A stretch of DNA of 64,000 bases from Trichobilharzia regenti. Taxonomy: Eukaryota; Platyhelminthes; Trematoda; Strigeidida; Schistosomatidae. Below, piece by piece: positions 1 to 10,552 of the stretch. Numbering within the stretch: the first letter of the stretch is position 1; each line of letters opens with the position of its first letter. The notes under the pieces were generated by a model, which searched no databases, was not told the origin of the DNA, and saw nothing but the letters and a program-made list of their open reading frames with translations. A program made the position numbers and the translations under genes. The stretch is taken from positions 144,723,632-144,787,631 of the forward strand of contig OX235270.1 of assembly GCA_944472135.2 (NCBI GenBank). Direction: 5' to 3'.

Positions 1-371
1 TAGGTTTCTTAAAGTAGATCTCAACAAACTCAGCTATATGTAGTAGACGAACTCTTAAGGTAAAGTGAAGATTAGCAGGTATGCGGTAGATGACTTTGAA
101 AGCTGCCTCGTTGACATCAATCTTGTGTTCTGTATCCACAAGATGAAACAGAATTGCGCTACGAATGGATTTTGTTTGTCTCTCACTTAACCCCACACAG
201 GATGACGCTCAGAAATCCGACGATAAACACGCCTAATTGTACGGCCTATGTAACTAACTGTCTCCACAGGGGCAGTCAAATTGGTAGATGCACACAGAAG
301 AGGCAAAACCAGGCAGTATATCTTTAACTCCCTAACGCAAAATAGAGGAGGTGGTTTTGAATGGATGGAGT
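1..371 (-). mobile_element. Penelope-like element fragment, GIY-YIG end
   Basis: Minus-strand reading gives a decayed C-terminal part of a Penelope-like retroelement. The clearest stretch contains SYIGRTIRRVYRRISERHP, which is the GIY-YIG endonuclease core (Y-I-G) of these elements. A tail resembling VEIYFKKP lies nearer position 1. Frames are broken by stops. The copy runs off the window start and is joined to an inverted second copy at about 372. Confidence 0.7.
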
Positions 372-467
372 AAGTCATCTACTGCATACCAAGTAATCTT
401 CACTTTACCTTAAGAGTTCGTCTACTACATATAGCTGAGTTTGTTGAGATCTACTTTAAGAAACCTA
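1..467. repeat. Inverted repeat of two PLE ends
   Basis: Bases 1-96 are nearly the reverse complement of 372-467, with a few mismatches near the inner end. The arms are the same PLE C-terminal coding and 3' sequence in opposite orientation. The left arm may continue outside the window. Confidence 0.85.
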
Positions 468-610
468 ACTTATGTATTCAAGAGAAGAAGTTGGTTCAGT
501 CGCTTTCCTTACTTTCACCATCAATCAAGGTTTTAATGATCGTTAATTTGTAGTCATAGAGATTTCCTTAATTTTATTTGATATTCTATTTTCTATTATA
601 TTTTTATGCT
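372..610 (+). mobile_element. PLE C-terminal and 3' UTR fragment, inverted partner
   Basis: The plus strand encodes residues like LRVRLLHIAEFVEIYFKK, then a 3' UTR (about 500-610) very similar to 24900-25015, after another PLE fragment in this window. The pairing of coding end and tail supports a PLE 3' end. Confidence 0.65.
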
Positions 611-1129
611 TATTAAAACCTAATCGTCTTTCTCGGCTATAGAGCTTTTAGGTACCCAGCTTCTCATTTAGAATATCTTGTTCGTCCCTGTAACTGAAAC
701 ACAGACTTGATATATGTTAATACGGAGGAATTTTTAGTATCGCACATAAAACTACCTAGTATCACCATGGATTGAATATGACATATTTTCAGCTTTTAAG
801 TGTTCTATTTCCTAGCACAGTTATTTTGTTAAACAATCGCCTAGCAGCACGATTTTATTCCAAACAATCAGTTACTATTAACGCTATGGTTGAGTTATTC
901 ACTGTTAAAGCTATAACAGCTACCAACTTATGTGTACAAAACTACTAAGAGAACTTGAATGCACCAGTTTGATTAAATCACTGGGCTACTCAAAATTCCC
1001 AACCCATCAAAATGCATCGCGTTCACTCCGTTTCTGATGTGGCTGTGTTCTCTGAGCTCGATGGATTGCTTATGAAGCTGTCATTGCCTTATTAGGCGAC
1101 ATCTTCAGCACAAACTTCAATTGATTGAA
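611..1129. other. Unassigned intronic sequence
   Basis: No coding region, tRNA-like box or repeat match was recognised by eye. Confidence 0.4.
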
Positions 1130-1450
1130 GTGAGCTTTTACATTTCTCCACGAGTAGTTTATTAGTCATCTCTCCTGGTGTCCTTGGATGTGATTAGTGG
1201 TTTTTGTGTGTTTTCACACCCTCTAGGCTGCTTGTATTGGAACTAAGTGTTTCGTTGACTTGAACTTTGACCCTTTGTGTATGAGATTTCCTTCCTATCG
1301 ATTGGTAAATTTTGTCTCTATGTCGATGTGTCTTTTGATTGATGATTCACTGGAATACCAGGTTTCTAAAAATTCTATAGCATTTTTTGTGTTTCCTCTG
1401 TCCAACATTTGAACGCTGTTTGTTTCAGCCGAGTTGATGTCCGTGGTTTT
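1130..1450 (-). mobile_element. PLE GIY-YIG C-terminal fragment, cut by a solo LTR
   Basis: Minus-strand translation of 1295-1450 gives the end of a PLE endonuclease domain, with DRGNTKNAIEFLETWYSSE resembling the conserved C-terminal block of this PLE subfamily. It is interrupted exactly at 1450/1955 by a solo LTR. The flank 1130-1310 recurs inverted at 2640-2810, so it belongs to the element's terminal repeat. Confidence 0.65.
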
Positions 1451-1462
1451 TGATATGTATCC

Positions 1463-1516
<54 letters not shown>

Positions 1517-1954
1517 TGCTGCTCTTTCTGTTGCTCTCTTAGTCTGTGACTATTTCACTTTGATGAACCTGTCTCCTTTAACAATGTAGTATATTTCCCT
1601 TATATTATATATAATATGTGTGTTTGTTGACAGTCTGATCTTGGTGACATGTATCCATATAAATTGTGTGTTTGTTGACATGTCTGATATATTTTGCTAT
1701 GTATATATGGATCGATACTCCATTATAATTAGCCAATCATGTTCAGACTGTCTATTGATTGTTCACACACTTGTTCGGACATTCATACATATTTTTGCTC
1801 TCACACTCTTGTGTGACTTGGATTCTCCTGGTGTTTTGGAAAATAGAAGTATCATCGCAAACCTAGTGGTCTTCTGACTTCCGTCTTTCTTGCGTCAGGA
1901 CTATTAAATAGCTCGACCAGTACATAGCAATAATTTGGCGACGAGTACATAACA
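1451..1954 (+). mobile_element. Solo LTR, copy 1
   Basis: A 504-bp sequence starting TGATATGTATCC and ending GTACATAACA. It has TG...CA termini and is flanked by the perfect 5-bp direct repeat GTTTT at 1446-1450 and 1955-1959. The same sequence occurs at 19310-19612 and 55676-56175, each with its own 5-bp duplication. It carries an (AT)n tract near 1470-1514 and an internal partial tandem duplication. Orientation is arbitrary. The 5-bp duplication fits a Gypsy or BEL type LTR element. Confidence 0.85.
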
Positions 1955-2164
1955 GTTTTCTGTATTTAATGTTATAAGTGAGTGGGTGTCATGTCTTTTG
2001 ACTGCTAGCTTATGTTCATGGATAAGGAGAAGAAGAAGAAGAAGAGGACGTCCACTTTAGCGAATGTAGTGTTTTCCTCAGTTGTTACAATTTTTTATTT
2101 TATTTTTATTTTTTTATTTTATTATTATCTTATTTTTTTTTAAAATAAAATAAATAAATAAAAA
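1955..2164. other. PLE remnant with GAA-rich and A/T-rich tracts
   Basis: Probably the upstream part of the PLE broken by the solo LTR. A short (GAAGAA)n run lies near 2030-2046 and a T-rich then A-rich stretch near 2085-2165. No intact reading frame. Confidence 0.35.
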
Positions 2165-2665
2165 TAATGTAGCTACTTTATTTGTACCTTCCTTGGGGGT
2201 CTTAGATTTGGAAGGTTGGCTTGAGGGTATATGTCTTTCGATGAAATTCCGTGGATATCCATTCTTTTGGAAGACGTCCCTGAGGTATCTTTCTTCAATG
2301 TCCCGTAAGGTGGGAGTGTTGTGATGAGTCCTGGCCCTCTTGAATAATGTGTGTATACAATTCCTTTTGTGTGCTATTGGATTGTTGCTGTTGTAATTCA
2401 GTATTTGGTCTGTATGAGTTGATTTTCTAAGAACCTGAGTTTCTAATTACCCTGTGGTTGTTCGCTTGACTAAGACGTCCAAAAATGGGATTTGGTTCTT
2501 GGATTCCTCCTCTCTTGTGAATTCTATGTCGTTGAAGACGTTGTTTATTAAGTTGTGAGTTTTATCTAACTCGTTTCTTTTGATTATTACAAATGTGTCG
2601 TTTACGTAACGTATCCAAATTTTGGGTTTGATCTTACCAATCGATAAGAAGGATATCTCACACAC
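2165..2665 (-). mobile_element. PLE reverse transcriptase fragment
   Basis: Minus-strand translation shows the reverse transcriptase catalytic motif as RYVNDTFVI (YVDD-like, first D changed to N), then IPFLDVLVKR. In another frame a region like NGYPRNFIERH follows, which in PLEs links the RT to the GIY-YIG domain. Frameshifts and the N change make it inactive. The subfamily differs from the 25-29 kb palindrome copies. Confidence 0.7.
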
Positions 2666-2810
2666 AAAGGGTCAAAGTTCAAGTCAACGAAACACTTAGT
2701 TCCAATACAAGTAGCCTAGAGGGTGTGAAAACACACAAAAACCACTAATCACGTTGGAGGTCACCGGGAGTGATGACTAATAAAGTCGTGGAGAAATGTA
2801 AAAGCTCACT
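2640..2810. repeat. Inverted copy of 1130-1310 (PLE terminal sequence)
   Basis: Reverse complement match to 1130-1310, clearest at 2663-2749. The two arms lie about 1.3 kb apart around the PLE pieces, as expected for PLE terminal repeats in inverted arrangement. Confidence 0.75.
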
Positions 2811-3240
2811 TTAGTCGATTGACGTATGTACTGAAGATGTTGTCTAGTAGGGGTCAATGAAAGCTTCACAAATTAACTATCCAGCTCAGAGAACACATCT
2901 ACATCAAAATCACCCAACCTGAGTTACAAATCTTCTCCATCATATTTACCCCGTTTCATATAGTTCGAGTGATTTAATTAGCACAATGAGTCACAATTCG
3001 TACTGGTGCACTAATTCAAATATATTTCTACCTACCACTGGTAATTTTTCAAAGGAATTGCAGAAAGAACATGGTGAAGTAGTATTCGAGGGAGCTTCGG
3101 GTGGAATAATACTGTTTCAGATGATATTTTATCGATGATTATTTGAAGGTTCTGCACAAGGAATAACTGCCGTGTAGTGAAACTCAATGAAAACTTCTGT
3201 ATTGTGTATAAACGCACTTTTCAGAATAAAAGTATTATTA
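2811..3240. other. Unassigned intronic sequence
   Basis: A minus-strand open stretch (3032-3217) was tested as a downstream deubiquitinase exon and not accepted. Nothing else recognised. Confidence 0.35.
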
Positions 3241-3383
3241 TACAATTGGTGGATGGTGACTAGCATTGGAATCCAGGATGCGCATTTCGTCCTATTTGGG
3301 ACTCGTCATCTGGATGTACCTGCATTTCTCAGTGAGTGATGCACATCCTGGATTCCACTGCTAGCCACCATCCACCAATTGTA
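3241..3383. repeat. Sm-alpha-like mini palindrome with hammerhead relic
   Basis: The ends 3241-3285 and 3341-3383 are inverted repeats (TGGTGGATGGTGRCTAGCA ... and its complement). Between them lies a hammerhead-type sequence. The same terminal sequences bound the longer elements at 8711-9020 and 34894-35206, so this looks like an internally deleted copy without the tRNA-like part. Confidence 0.75.
3271..3315 (-). ncRNA. Hammerhead ribozyme relic (Sm-alpha type)
   Basis: On the minus strand: stem I ATCCAG/CTGGAT, core ATGACGA, stem II GTCC/GGAC with loop CAAATA, then GAAA and self-complementary stem III ATGCGCAT followed by C. Only core position 3 departs from CUGANGA (A for C). That base pairs with G8 in active hammerheads, so this copy is probably inactive. 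Confidence 0.75.
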
Positions 3384-3502
3384 TACTAATTAAATGCCCA
3401 GACATCGTCGAAGCATCTGCACCAGAAGCCGACATGTCCACCTGAGACCGAGCACTTCGGTCCAATCAATCGACGGGAAAATCGAAAATTCAATTCAAAA
3501 GC

Positions 3503-3529
3503 ATTATTATTATTATTATTATTATTATT
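3503..3529. repeat. (ATT)9 microsatellite
   Basis: Uninterrupted ATT repeat inside the intron. Confidence 0.95.
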
Positions 3530-3699
3530 GGAGACAGAATGCGTCCACCTGTGATGATGTTTTGTCAGATGTTGTTTTATTTGTTCACAGATGTTTTTGC
3601 TACAGTTTTTCTTGCAATCCTCAACAAAAATATTTTATTATTATAATTAACAAAAAAGAATTACGAAAAAGAAGGAGGACAGAAAGAATGCGAACTTAC

Positions 3700-3870
3700 T
3701 TCCCTCATCCTTATTCTCATTCGTCATTTGTAAATCTGCTGTTTGCTGATTACTGGACAAGTCTTCAGTACTTCCATTGGTCTGTTTATTCGTAGGATAG
3801 TGTAAATCACTTCTTTCGTAAAATAGAAGATATGCACTCCAATATCTTGTACGCGTTTCAATTGTTCTTC
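3700..3870 (-). CDS. USP9X: USP9X-like deubiquitinase, exon after the catalytic domain
   Basis: 171-bp exon with acceptor CAG at 3871-3873 and donor GTAAGT at 3694-3699. It enters in phase 1 and leaves in phase 1, matching the previous exon (20502-20821) exactly. Joined, it reads G-RTIETRTRYW then SAYLLFYERSD. This corresponds to the end of the USP catalytic domain in USP9X (the WWNAY-LFYER block), a beta-strand near the ubiquitin tail. It is followed by a polar tail (about 35 residues, Asn/Ser/Gln-rich) unlike vertebrate USP9X. The gene must continue below 3700. No further exon was identified in 1-3699. Confidence 0.85.
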
Positions 3871-4109
3871 CTGTTGAGTAAAGTACACCAATAATGAGAT
3901 AATTAGATAAGGTTATTGAAGAAAAAGTACTAAGAACGTAGGGATATGTAACTAATTTACTTTCAGAGTTTATGTTTTTTACAAGGTGGAAGTATCGATG
4001 CCATTTAAGGCAACATCTTGCTCAGTAGCACAGTAGAGAGAGGCAGCCCTGTTCAGGAGACACTAAGCTGCATGAACAATAAAACTACAAAATGTAAATG
4101 AAAAATCCC

Positions 4110-5065
4110 CATATTGAAATCAAAACAAGATTTTGAGCGAACAATTGTTTTCGATAAGTTATTCTTCAGGCTCTACAGTTATAAATCCATGAATAATAGA
4201 GTACATATAGCCAATAAAGGCAAATGAAAATAATATCAGAAACTGTATTGGAGTGCATGTGTAAGCTGAGATGATGATAATCCATTAGTTAGCCTAGTCA
4301 ATCAAATGTGTATAGGGTGTATAATCAGAAAAATGTGATGAAATGTGAATGAACAATTAGGTGATATAGTGTAGTTTTATAGTTATCAGAATACAAGTGT
4401 CCTTGGGGTGAGAAAATACGATAACCACAAAATACATGTAAATACACATTAAAAAATGAGGCACTGGATATGAGGGCTGACCGATAATGTCTAATGATAA
4501 AATAAAGGGGCTAAATTGTAAATTGTAATAAAATGCTACAGAATTGGTAGGTTTAGTATAAAATCATAAAGGTTGACAAAGTAAGGGTAACAATGAGGTG
4601 AAATAAACTGGGTGGAGAAATGGATAATAAAGACATGATATCACAAAATGCTAATAATGATAATAATACTACGAAAAGATTATGATCCTGGTGACCTTAT
4701 AGTGGGCCAGGGTAGACAAAGAGAGTGAATAAGTGTTTCCTGTACACATAGGTCTGGTCTCTCTCTATTAATCTCTAAAGCCTCAGCTATGGCTAGGAGG
4801 CGTAATCATGTGCCTTTGGGGAGATTGTTCAGTACCCGATACGCAACTGTAAATGACTCATTTACTTTGATGCTGTGTTTGCTATCCACTAGATGAGACA
4901 AAATTGCACTATTTAATGATTTGGTTGCTCTTTTCCCAAGCCAAACAGGAATATGTTCACGAGTGCGTAGAGATAAATTCCTTTGGGTACGACCTACATA
5001 ACTAGCTCCACAGGAGCAACTGAATTTATATACACACATTGATATCGCCATTTTGGGCAATCTAT
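4110..5065 (-). mobile_element. PLE GIY-YIG domain and 3' tail
   Basis: Minus-strand 4806-5060 encodes CVYKFSCSCGASYVGRTQRN (CxC, then Y-V-G-R), the start of a PLE GIY-YIG endonuclease, plus a C-terminal part with stops down to about 4740. The remainder to 4110 is A-rich 3' UTR ending in a hammerhead-like tail (4135-4173). It is truncated at its 5' side, where an oppositely oriented copy of the same tail (5075-5145) abuts it. Confidence 0.75.
4135..4173 (-). ncRNA. Hammerhead ribozyme motif of a PLE tail
   Basis: On the minus strand: GAGC, core CTGAAGA, a short AT-rich stem II (ATAACTTATC), GAAA, self-complementary stem III ACAATTGT, TTC cleavage site, then GCTC pairing with GAGC. All conserved core bases are present. 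Stem II is weak. PLEs are known to carry hammerheads in their terminal repeats. Confidence 0.6.
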
Positions 5066-5080
5066 GTTTAATGCACTGTA

Positions 5081-5119
5081 GAGTCTGAAGAAGAAGTTAT
5101 TGAAAACAATTGTTCACTC
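5081..5119 (+). ncRNA. Hammerhead ribozyme motif of a PLE tail, inverted copy
   Basis: GAGT, core CTGAAGA, weak stem II, GAAA, stem III ACAATTGT, TTC, then ACTC pairing with GAGT. Compared with 4135-4173, the stem I pair C-G became T-A on both sides, a compensatory change supporting the fold. Confidence 0.6.
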
Positions 5120-5145
5120 AAAATCTTGTTTTGACTACAAAATGT

Positions 5146-5536
5146 AGTTGCAATTTCATGAGTAAAAATTACCAGCTGGTCTGTATAGTGTCACTGATAC
5201 AGTAAGAGTGCGAGTCTTCAGTTAGTGGAACAAATTAGACGATATTTCCACCATCTGCTAGAAAACTATGTGTGGTCTACGGGCCTGAATAAAATAAGAC
5301 TATTATTATCACTCCCCGGAGTTCATCAGCAGCACACTTCCATTTCCGCTTGTTCTCTTCAGTCTTTCTTAGCTGGATCCGTGACCACCTATAAGCTTTA
5401 ATTTGTCTTCTCATGATGTCGTGAATAAACTAACTTCTTAATACTATACACTTACGTCTAAAAAACATACTATTAAGCCAAGGGAAGGTAGAGAATAACA
5501 AGGAGATCTGAAGATTAAGGTGAAATTAAATATGGT
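5146..5536. other. Unassigned intronic sequence
   Basis: No coding similarity or repeat recognised. It ends at the target site of the RTE insertion. Confidence 0.35.
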
Positions 5537-5549
5537 ATGACGTCTGACT

Positions 5550-8500
5550 CAGGCGTGAGGCTAGCAACCCCACCCTGTAAACAAAAATTGCTACAGAACT
5601 TCAGTATGCTGAACCTCCTTGCACCAAAAGAAAAAGTCTGTGTAGGAACATGGAACGTCCGAACTATGTACGAGACTGGAAAAGCTGCCCAGATCGCCAA
5701 CGAGATGAAAAGATACGGAATACAAGTGCTGGGAATATGTGAGAGCAGATGGAATGGGAGTGGACTCACCAAATTGTCAACAGGTGAGTCAGTGATCTAC
5801 TCCGGTCACCCAGAAGATAACCACACGCACACCGAGGGCGTGGCTATCATGATGTCACCAACGGCAACGAAAGCCCTGATACAATGGGAGGCGATTTCGT
5901 CCAGGATAATGACCGCCAGGTTCAACTCCAAAGGAAGGAAAGTGTCAATCATACAATGTTATGCACCCACAAACAACGCAGACCTCGAGAAGAAAGAAGA
6001 ATTCTACAGGCAACTACAGGCAACAATGGACAATACTCCAGCTGGCGACATGAAAATACTAATGGGAGACATGAACGCCAAACTGGGACCAGACAATACG
6101 GGAAGGGAACTCATCATGGGTAGAGAAGCTCTAGGAGAAATGAATGAAAACGGAGAACTCTTCGCCGACTTCTGCGCCTTCAACGAACTGGTGATTGGTG
6201 GCAGTGTATACAAGCACAAAGATATCCACAAGGCTACATGGGTGTCACCAGACGGGCAAACCAAAAACCAAATCGACTTCATCTCAATCTCAAGGAAGTG
6301 GAGGCGCAGCCTACTGGACACAAAAGCAAGAAGAGGAGCAGACGTTGGCTCAGACCACTATCTCGTACAAGGGACAATCCAAATCAAATTAAAAGCTTTC
6401 AGGGAATCAGGAGCTGCAGATAGACCACAAGCCAAGTTCAACACTCAAAAGCTGAAGGACCAGGCTACAAAGGACATCTTCATTGCAAGCATAAAGGACA
6501 AAGCCGAGACACAAATCAACACTAGCGAAGAGGTCGGCGTTGAAAAGCACTGGAACAACTTGAAAACGGTGTGGAGCCAAACCTGCATAGAAATTCTAGG
6601 CAGAAAAAAGAGACAGGACAAACAGTGGCTCACTACGGACACTTGGAAACTAATAGAAGAGAGAAGGACAGTGAAGCAAAAGATTATCCAGTGCACGACG
6701 AGCAACAAAAACAGGAGCTGAATGCAAGCTACAATACACTGAACAAAAGAGTGAAGAAAAGTGCCAGGGAAGACAAAAGAAAATATTATGAAACCATGGC
6801 AAACGAAGCAGAACAAGCTGCAGGCAAAGGAGACCTCGCCACACTCTACCAAACAACTAGGAACCTTTCGGGCAAACGTTCGACACAGATTAAGCCAATA
6901 AAGGACGACAATGGAAAGTCAATCACCAAAGAGGTGGAACAGAGAAAGCACTGGGTTGAACACTTCAAAAGACTTCTAAATCGTCCGCCACCTACAACAC
7001 GTCCAGCAATACCAACAACGGAAGCAGAACTACCAGTGAACACTGACCCCCCGACGAAATCAGAAGTCCTGAATGCAATCAAGATGCTTAAAACTGGGAA
7101 AACACCGGGACCAGATGGAATCCCAGCAGAGGCTTTGAAAATAGACCCAGAGACAACAGCGGACTTGATGACACCACTACTGGAGAAGGTGTGGAAAGAG
7201 GGCAAAGTACCCGAGGATTGGAAGAACAGTTACTTATTCAAACTTCCAAAGAAAGGAGACTTAAGTCAATGTAAAAACTGGCGTGGAATTATGCTTCTGT
7301 CCATTCCAAGCAAGATACTAAGTCGCATCATCCTGGAGAGAATCAAACAAGCCCTAGATGAAAAACTTCGTCCGGAACAGGCTGGATTCAGGAGAAACAA
7401 ATCATGTATTGATCAAATCGCCACTCTACGGATCATCATTGAACAAAGCTTGGAATGGCAGTCACCTCTCTATCTCAACTTCATCGACTTTGAAAAGGCC
7501 TTCGACAGCGTCGATCGAGAGGTCATTTGGAAACTACTTCGCTACTACGGGGTCCCATCGACAATTATACACCTCATCCAACAGTTATACGACAATGCTG
7601 CATGCCAAGTAATCCACAACGGGAAACTTACGGAAGCCTTCGAAGTGAGGACGGGAGTGAGGCAAGGCTGTCTACTATCACCAATGATCTTCCTGATTGC
7701 AATTGATTGGATAATGCGACAGACAACGGCAACCAACGAGGGAACAGGCATAAAATGGACTGACACAAAAGACTTGGAGGATCTGGATTTCGCCGATGAT
7801 ATATGTCTGATTTCCCATAAACTGGAAGATATGCAAATGAAAAGTAACAAGTTGGCAGAAGAAGCATCAAAGATAGGACTTCACGTGAACATAGATAAAA
7901 CAGAGATGATGAAGATTCCTAGCCAACATCAACAGCAACAACAGACCACAATAAGCATAAATGGGAAGAACCTGAAAGAAACAACCTCCTTCACCTACCT
8001 GGGAAGCATCGTCTCAACTACAGGCGGAACTGACGAGGACATCAAAGCCAGAATCGGAAAAGCAAGACAAGCTTTCATTACTCTCAAATCTGTGTGGAGG
8101 TCAACAGCAATCAGCATCAAAAATAAGATCCGGATTTTCAACTCCAATGTGAAGTCAGTGCTACTATACGGATCAGAGACTTGGCGAGTCATAAAGAGCA
8201 TCTCAAACAAACTTCAAACCTTCATTAACAACTGTCTCCGCTCAATACTCAAGATCAGATGGCCAGAAAAGATCAGCAACAGGGATCTCTGGGAGCGAAC
8301 CAATCAGGAACCGATTGTGAAACAAATAGGCAGAAAGAAATGGAGATGGATTGGCCATACGCTGAGGAAACCATCAAGTGACATCACTAGACAAGCCCTC
8401 GAGTGGAACCCGAAAGGGAGGCGGCGAGTTGGTCGTCCAAGGGTGACTTGGAGGAGGTCATGTGAAGAGGAGATGAAAGCATGTGGGCAGACCTGGAGCA

Positions 8501-8597
8501 GGGTGAAAAAGTTGTCAGAAAACCGAAGTCAATGGAGGTGCGCAGCTGAAGCCCTATGTTCCTCTAGGAACTAAAGGATACAATAATAATAATAATA
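5550..8597 (+). mobile_element. RTE-type non-LTR retrotransposon, near full length
   Basis: A 3,048-bp element bounded by a perfect 13-bp target duplication ATGACGTCTGACT (5537-5549 and 8598-8610). It starts CAGGCGTGAGGCTAGCAACC, a 5' leader also found before the copy at 47.1 kb, and ends in an (AAT)n microsatellite, as RTE elements do. It encodes an apurinic-type endonuclease and a reverse transcriptase. The intact duplication and a single frameshift point to a young insertion. It probably belongs to the schistosome SR2-like group; the name is from memory. Confidence 0.9.
5606..8574 (+). pseudogene. RTE endonuclease-reverse transcriptase, one frameshift
   Basis: Frame 1 (5606-6721) is the endonuclease. 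It has GTWNVRTMYETGK, the catalytic Glu in ICESRWNG, GDMNAKLG, the IDFISISRKWR block and the terminal GSDHYLV. The frame ends in a stop at 6719-6721. A second frame is open across this point and continues to 8574. The copy at 47 kb reads through here, so a one-base change near 6690-6697 is the only visible lesion. The reverse transcriptase has FIDFEKAFDS (motif A), GVRQGCLLSP (B), LDFADDICLIS with FADD (C), NIDKTEMMKI (D) and YLGSIVS (E), followed by a basic C-terminal domain ending [15 protein letters not shown]. It makes the element copy by nicking target DNA and priming cDNA there. An ATG in the same frame at 5537 lies in the target duplication, so it is host DNA; 5606 is the first in-frame ATG inside the element. 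Confidence 0.88.
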
Positions 8598-8710
8598 ATG
8601 ACGTCTGACTGTTTCATCGTCTTGCTGACCACTTGACTTTGACTTTTCTTGTTCCTGTAACTAGATAATTGTTATACTGGCATTTTAGCCTTCATAAAGA
8701 TCTGTTATTC

Positions 8711-9020
8711 GGTAGGTGGTGATTAGCAGTGGAATCCAGGGTGAACATTTCCTTCTATTTGGGTCCCGTCAGCCGGATGTTTCTTCATCCCTAGTAAGTA
8801 ATAGTATTCCCACTGAGAAATGAATCCAGCAATTATCGTTGAAAACGCTAAATCGTTATCCACTATGCCATATTATATTTCAGCTTTTGAAACGAAGTGT
8901 ACTAGGTTCGATTCTGACTGAAAATACCATCGTTCAGTGGGGAGTACAGCTATATTCAGATAATGAGTCCCAAATAGGATGACATGTGCATCTTGGATTC
9001 CAATGCTAGTAACCGTTGTC
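8711..9020. mobile_element. Sm-alpha-like SINE with inverted hammerhead ends
   Basis: The left end is an inverted hammerhead module (8734-8778, minus strand: core CTGACGG, with C3 kept but A9 changed to G). The right end (8953-8998, plus) is a strongly mutated hammerhead reading ATAATGA. The middle holds decayed tRNA-like boxes. Terminal sequences match 3241-3383 and 34894-35206. Old copy, ribozymes likely dead. Confidence 0.65.
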
Positions 9021-9099
9021 CGAAATGCGGTCATGCTAATCGTAAAACACCGCTGAAGCTTCTATAATAGGAACTTTAATATCAACAGAGACCAAATTT

Positions 9100-9660
9100 T
9101 TCAGTTTAATCAATCAACTGCAAAAGCAAAACTCATAGACCATTCAGCCACTGGGCCCCAGTCCAATGGCCAGTCTACAAATTCCAGCTGCAACCAATCA
9201 TGATTTTGGAGCGACTACCAGACGTTAGGGTCGACGAGTATTTGTCCTCACTCTTGACCTGATGGACCCCACTGGTCACAACTTCTAATCATAACTCCAG
9301 GCAACCTCATCTTGTAGCCAGTCATCAGATGGGATCAGATAAATTTTAAAGAGTTGGTTTGTAGGGATTTGATCTAATTGAAGTCTGACCACAAATTGGC
9401 ATCAGATAGAGAACCACTGAAAATCAGGAGTGGTGGATAGGTGTTCCGTCCTAGGCTGTGACTGCGGCTCAAACACAGGACCTACTGGCCACAAGGTAAG
9501 CTTGTAGGCCATTCAACCAATAGAACCCACCTAAATGGCCCATGAGTCTCAAACTAGGCTGACGAAACACAGATGTCCGGTATTCCCTGGTAGTTTTCAA
9601 AGGTTCTATAACTGACATGGAACCGTGGTCATACTTTCAACACATCAAGTCCCTAAAAAA
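9100..9660. mobile_element. Decayed SINE-B cluster, two orientations
   Basis: Minus-oriented pieces (ATTCAGCCACTGGGCCCC near 9143, and 9200-9540) are followed by a plus-oriented 3' part (9540-9660) with GAGTCTCAAACTAGG and the shared tail. All match the SINE-B family best seen at 38370-38775. Confidence 0.55.
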
Positions 9661-9889
9661 TAACTTTTAACAAAAAAACAAAACTGACATAAATATCACA
9701 GAAATCTTTTGACTTATTATTAGGCTGTAACCGGTACCGTGTTTCTTGTTCTCAGAGCTGACTGAATTCTACAAGTCAGGTCTCTAAGGTCTTTACTAAG
9801 CTAACTAGCTCAATAGGTGATGCACTGAATTTGCTGGATAGTGAATTACGACAGAGAAATAGTTACTTACTACTTGTTTACACTTTATC

Positions 9890-10300
9890 ATTATTGGTCA
9901 GTCGTTATGTTACTCTTTAATACTATCATTCTGTCCCCCTTACTCTACTGTGTGATTACATACAAGTGAAAGCAGTGCAGTGGTGGAGATCTGATTTTTT
10001 TGGATTATTTAACTTAGGAGGGGGTCAATCATTCTGCGTCTAGTTAAATTTTCAATGATTTAATTGCTCCCGATCTGCTAGTTTGACGTCAAAGTTGATT
10101 ACATGGTGTATTTGATAAATCACATTATTTTTCTTAATTGCATCTATCCAGTCCTTAAGTTGACAAAGTTTACCTCTGAGAGAACTGGTTCGTTTAAATG
10201 CCACCACGATTAATTTCAGCCTCATTCAGAATTTGAAGTAGTGCCTCTGACATTCCTTCTCTGTACTACAGTACTGAAACAGAGGCTTTGAACTATGTAT
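9890..10300 (-). repeat. Dispersed repeat R, possibly an old PLE
   Basis: Similar in order to 16240-16900 and, inverted, to 45400-45900. A minus-strand reading such as CQLKDWIDAIKKNNVIYQI vaguely resembles the linker before a PLE GIY-YIG domain. The assignment is weak. Confidence 0.4.
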
Positions 10301-10552
10301 AATTTTCGTCATTTTTATTGCTGACCCTAGTTTCCTATGGTTCTTCACATATTTTTTTGGATAAATTCTGGTGGGTAGTTATTCACTAGTAATATTTCCT
10401 TTATTTGTTTGAGTTCGTTATTTAAGTCTTCTAGCCTACTAGTTGGGCTCTTGACCCAGTTATAAAGACGTCTAACTGAGTCTATCTATCTATACCGATT
10501 CTGGATGGGATGAACTAAAGTCTAAGTATTTATTAGAGTGTGTTGATTTCCC

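Noticed and set aside
3032..3217. Next downstream exon of the deubiquitinase on the minus strand
   Set aside because: There is a donor-like GTAGGT and an open frame, but no acceptor gives the required phase 1 without a stop, and the peptide does not resemble the segment after FYER in USP9X.
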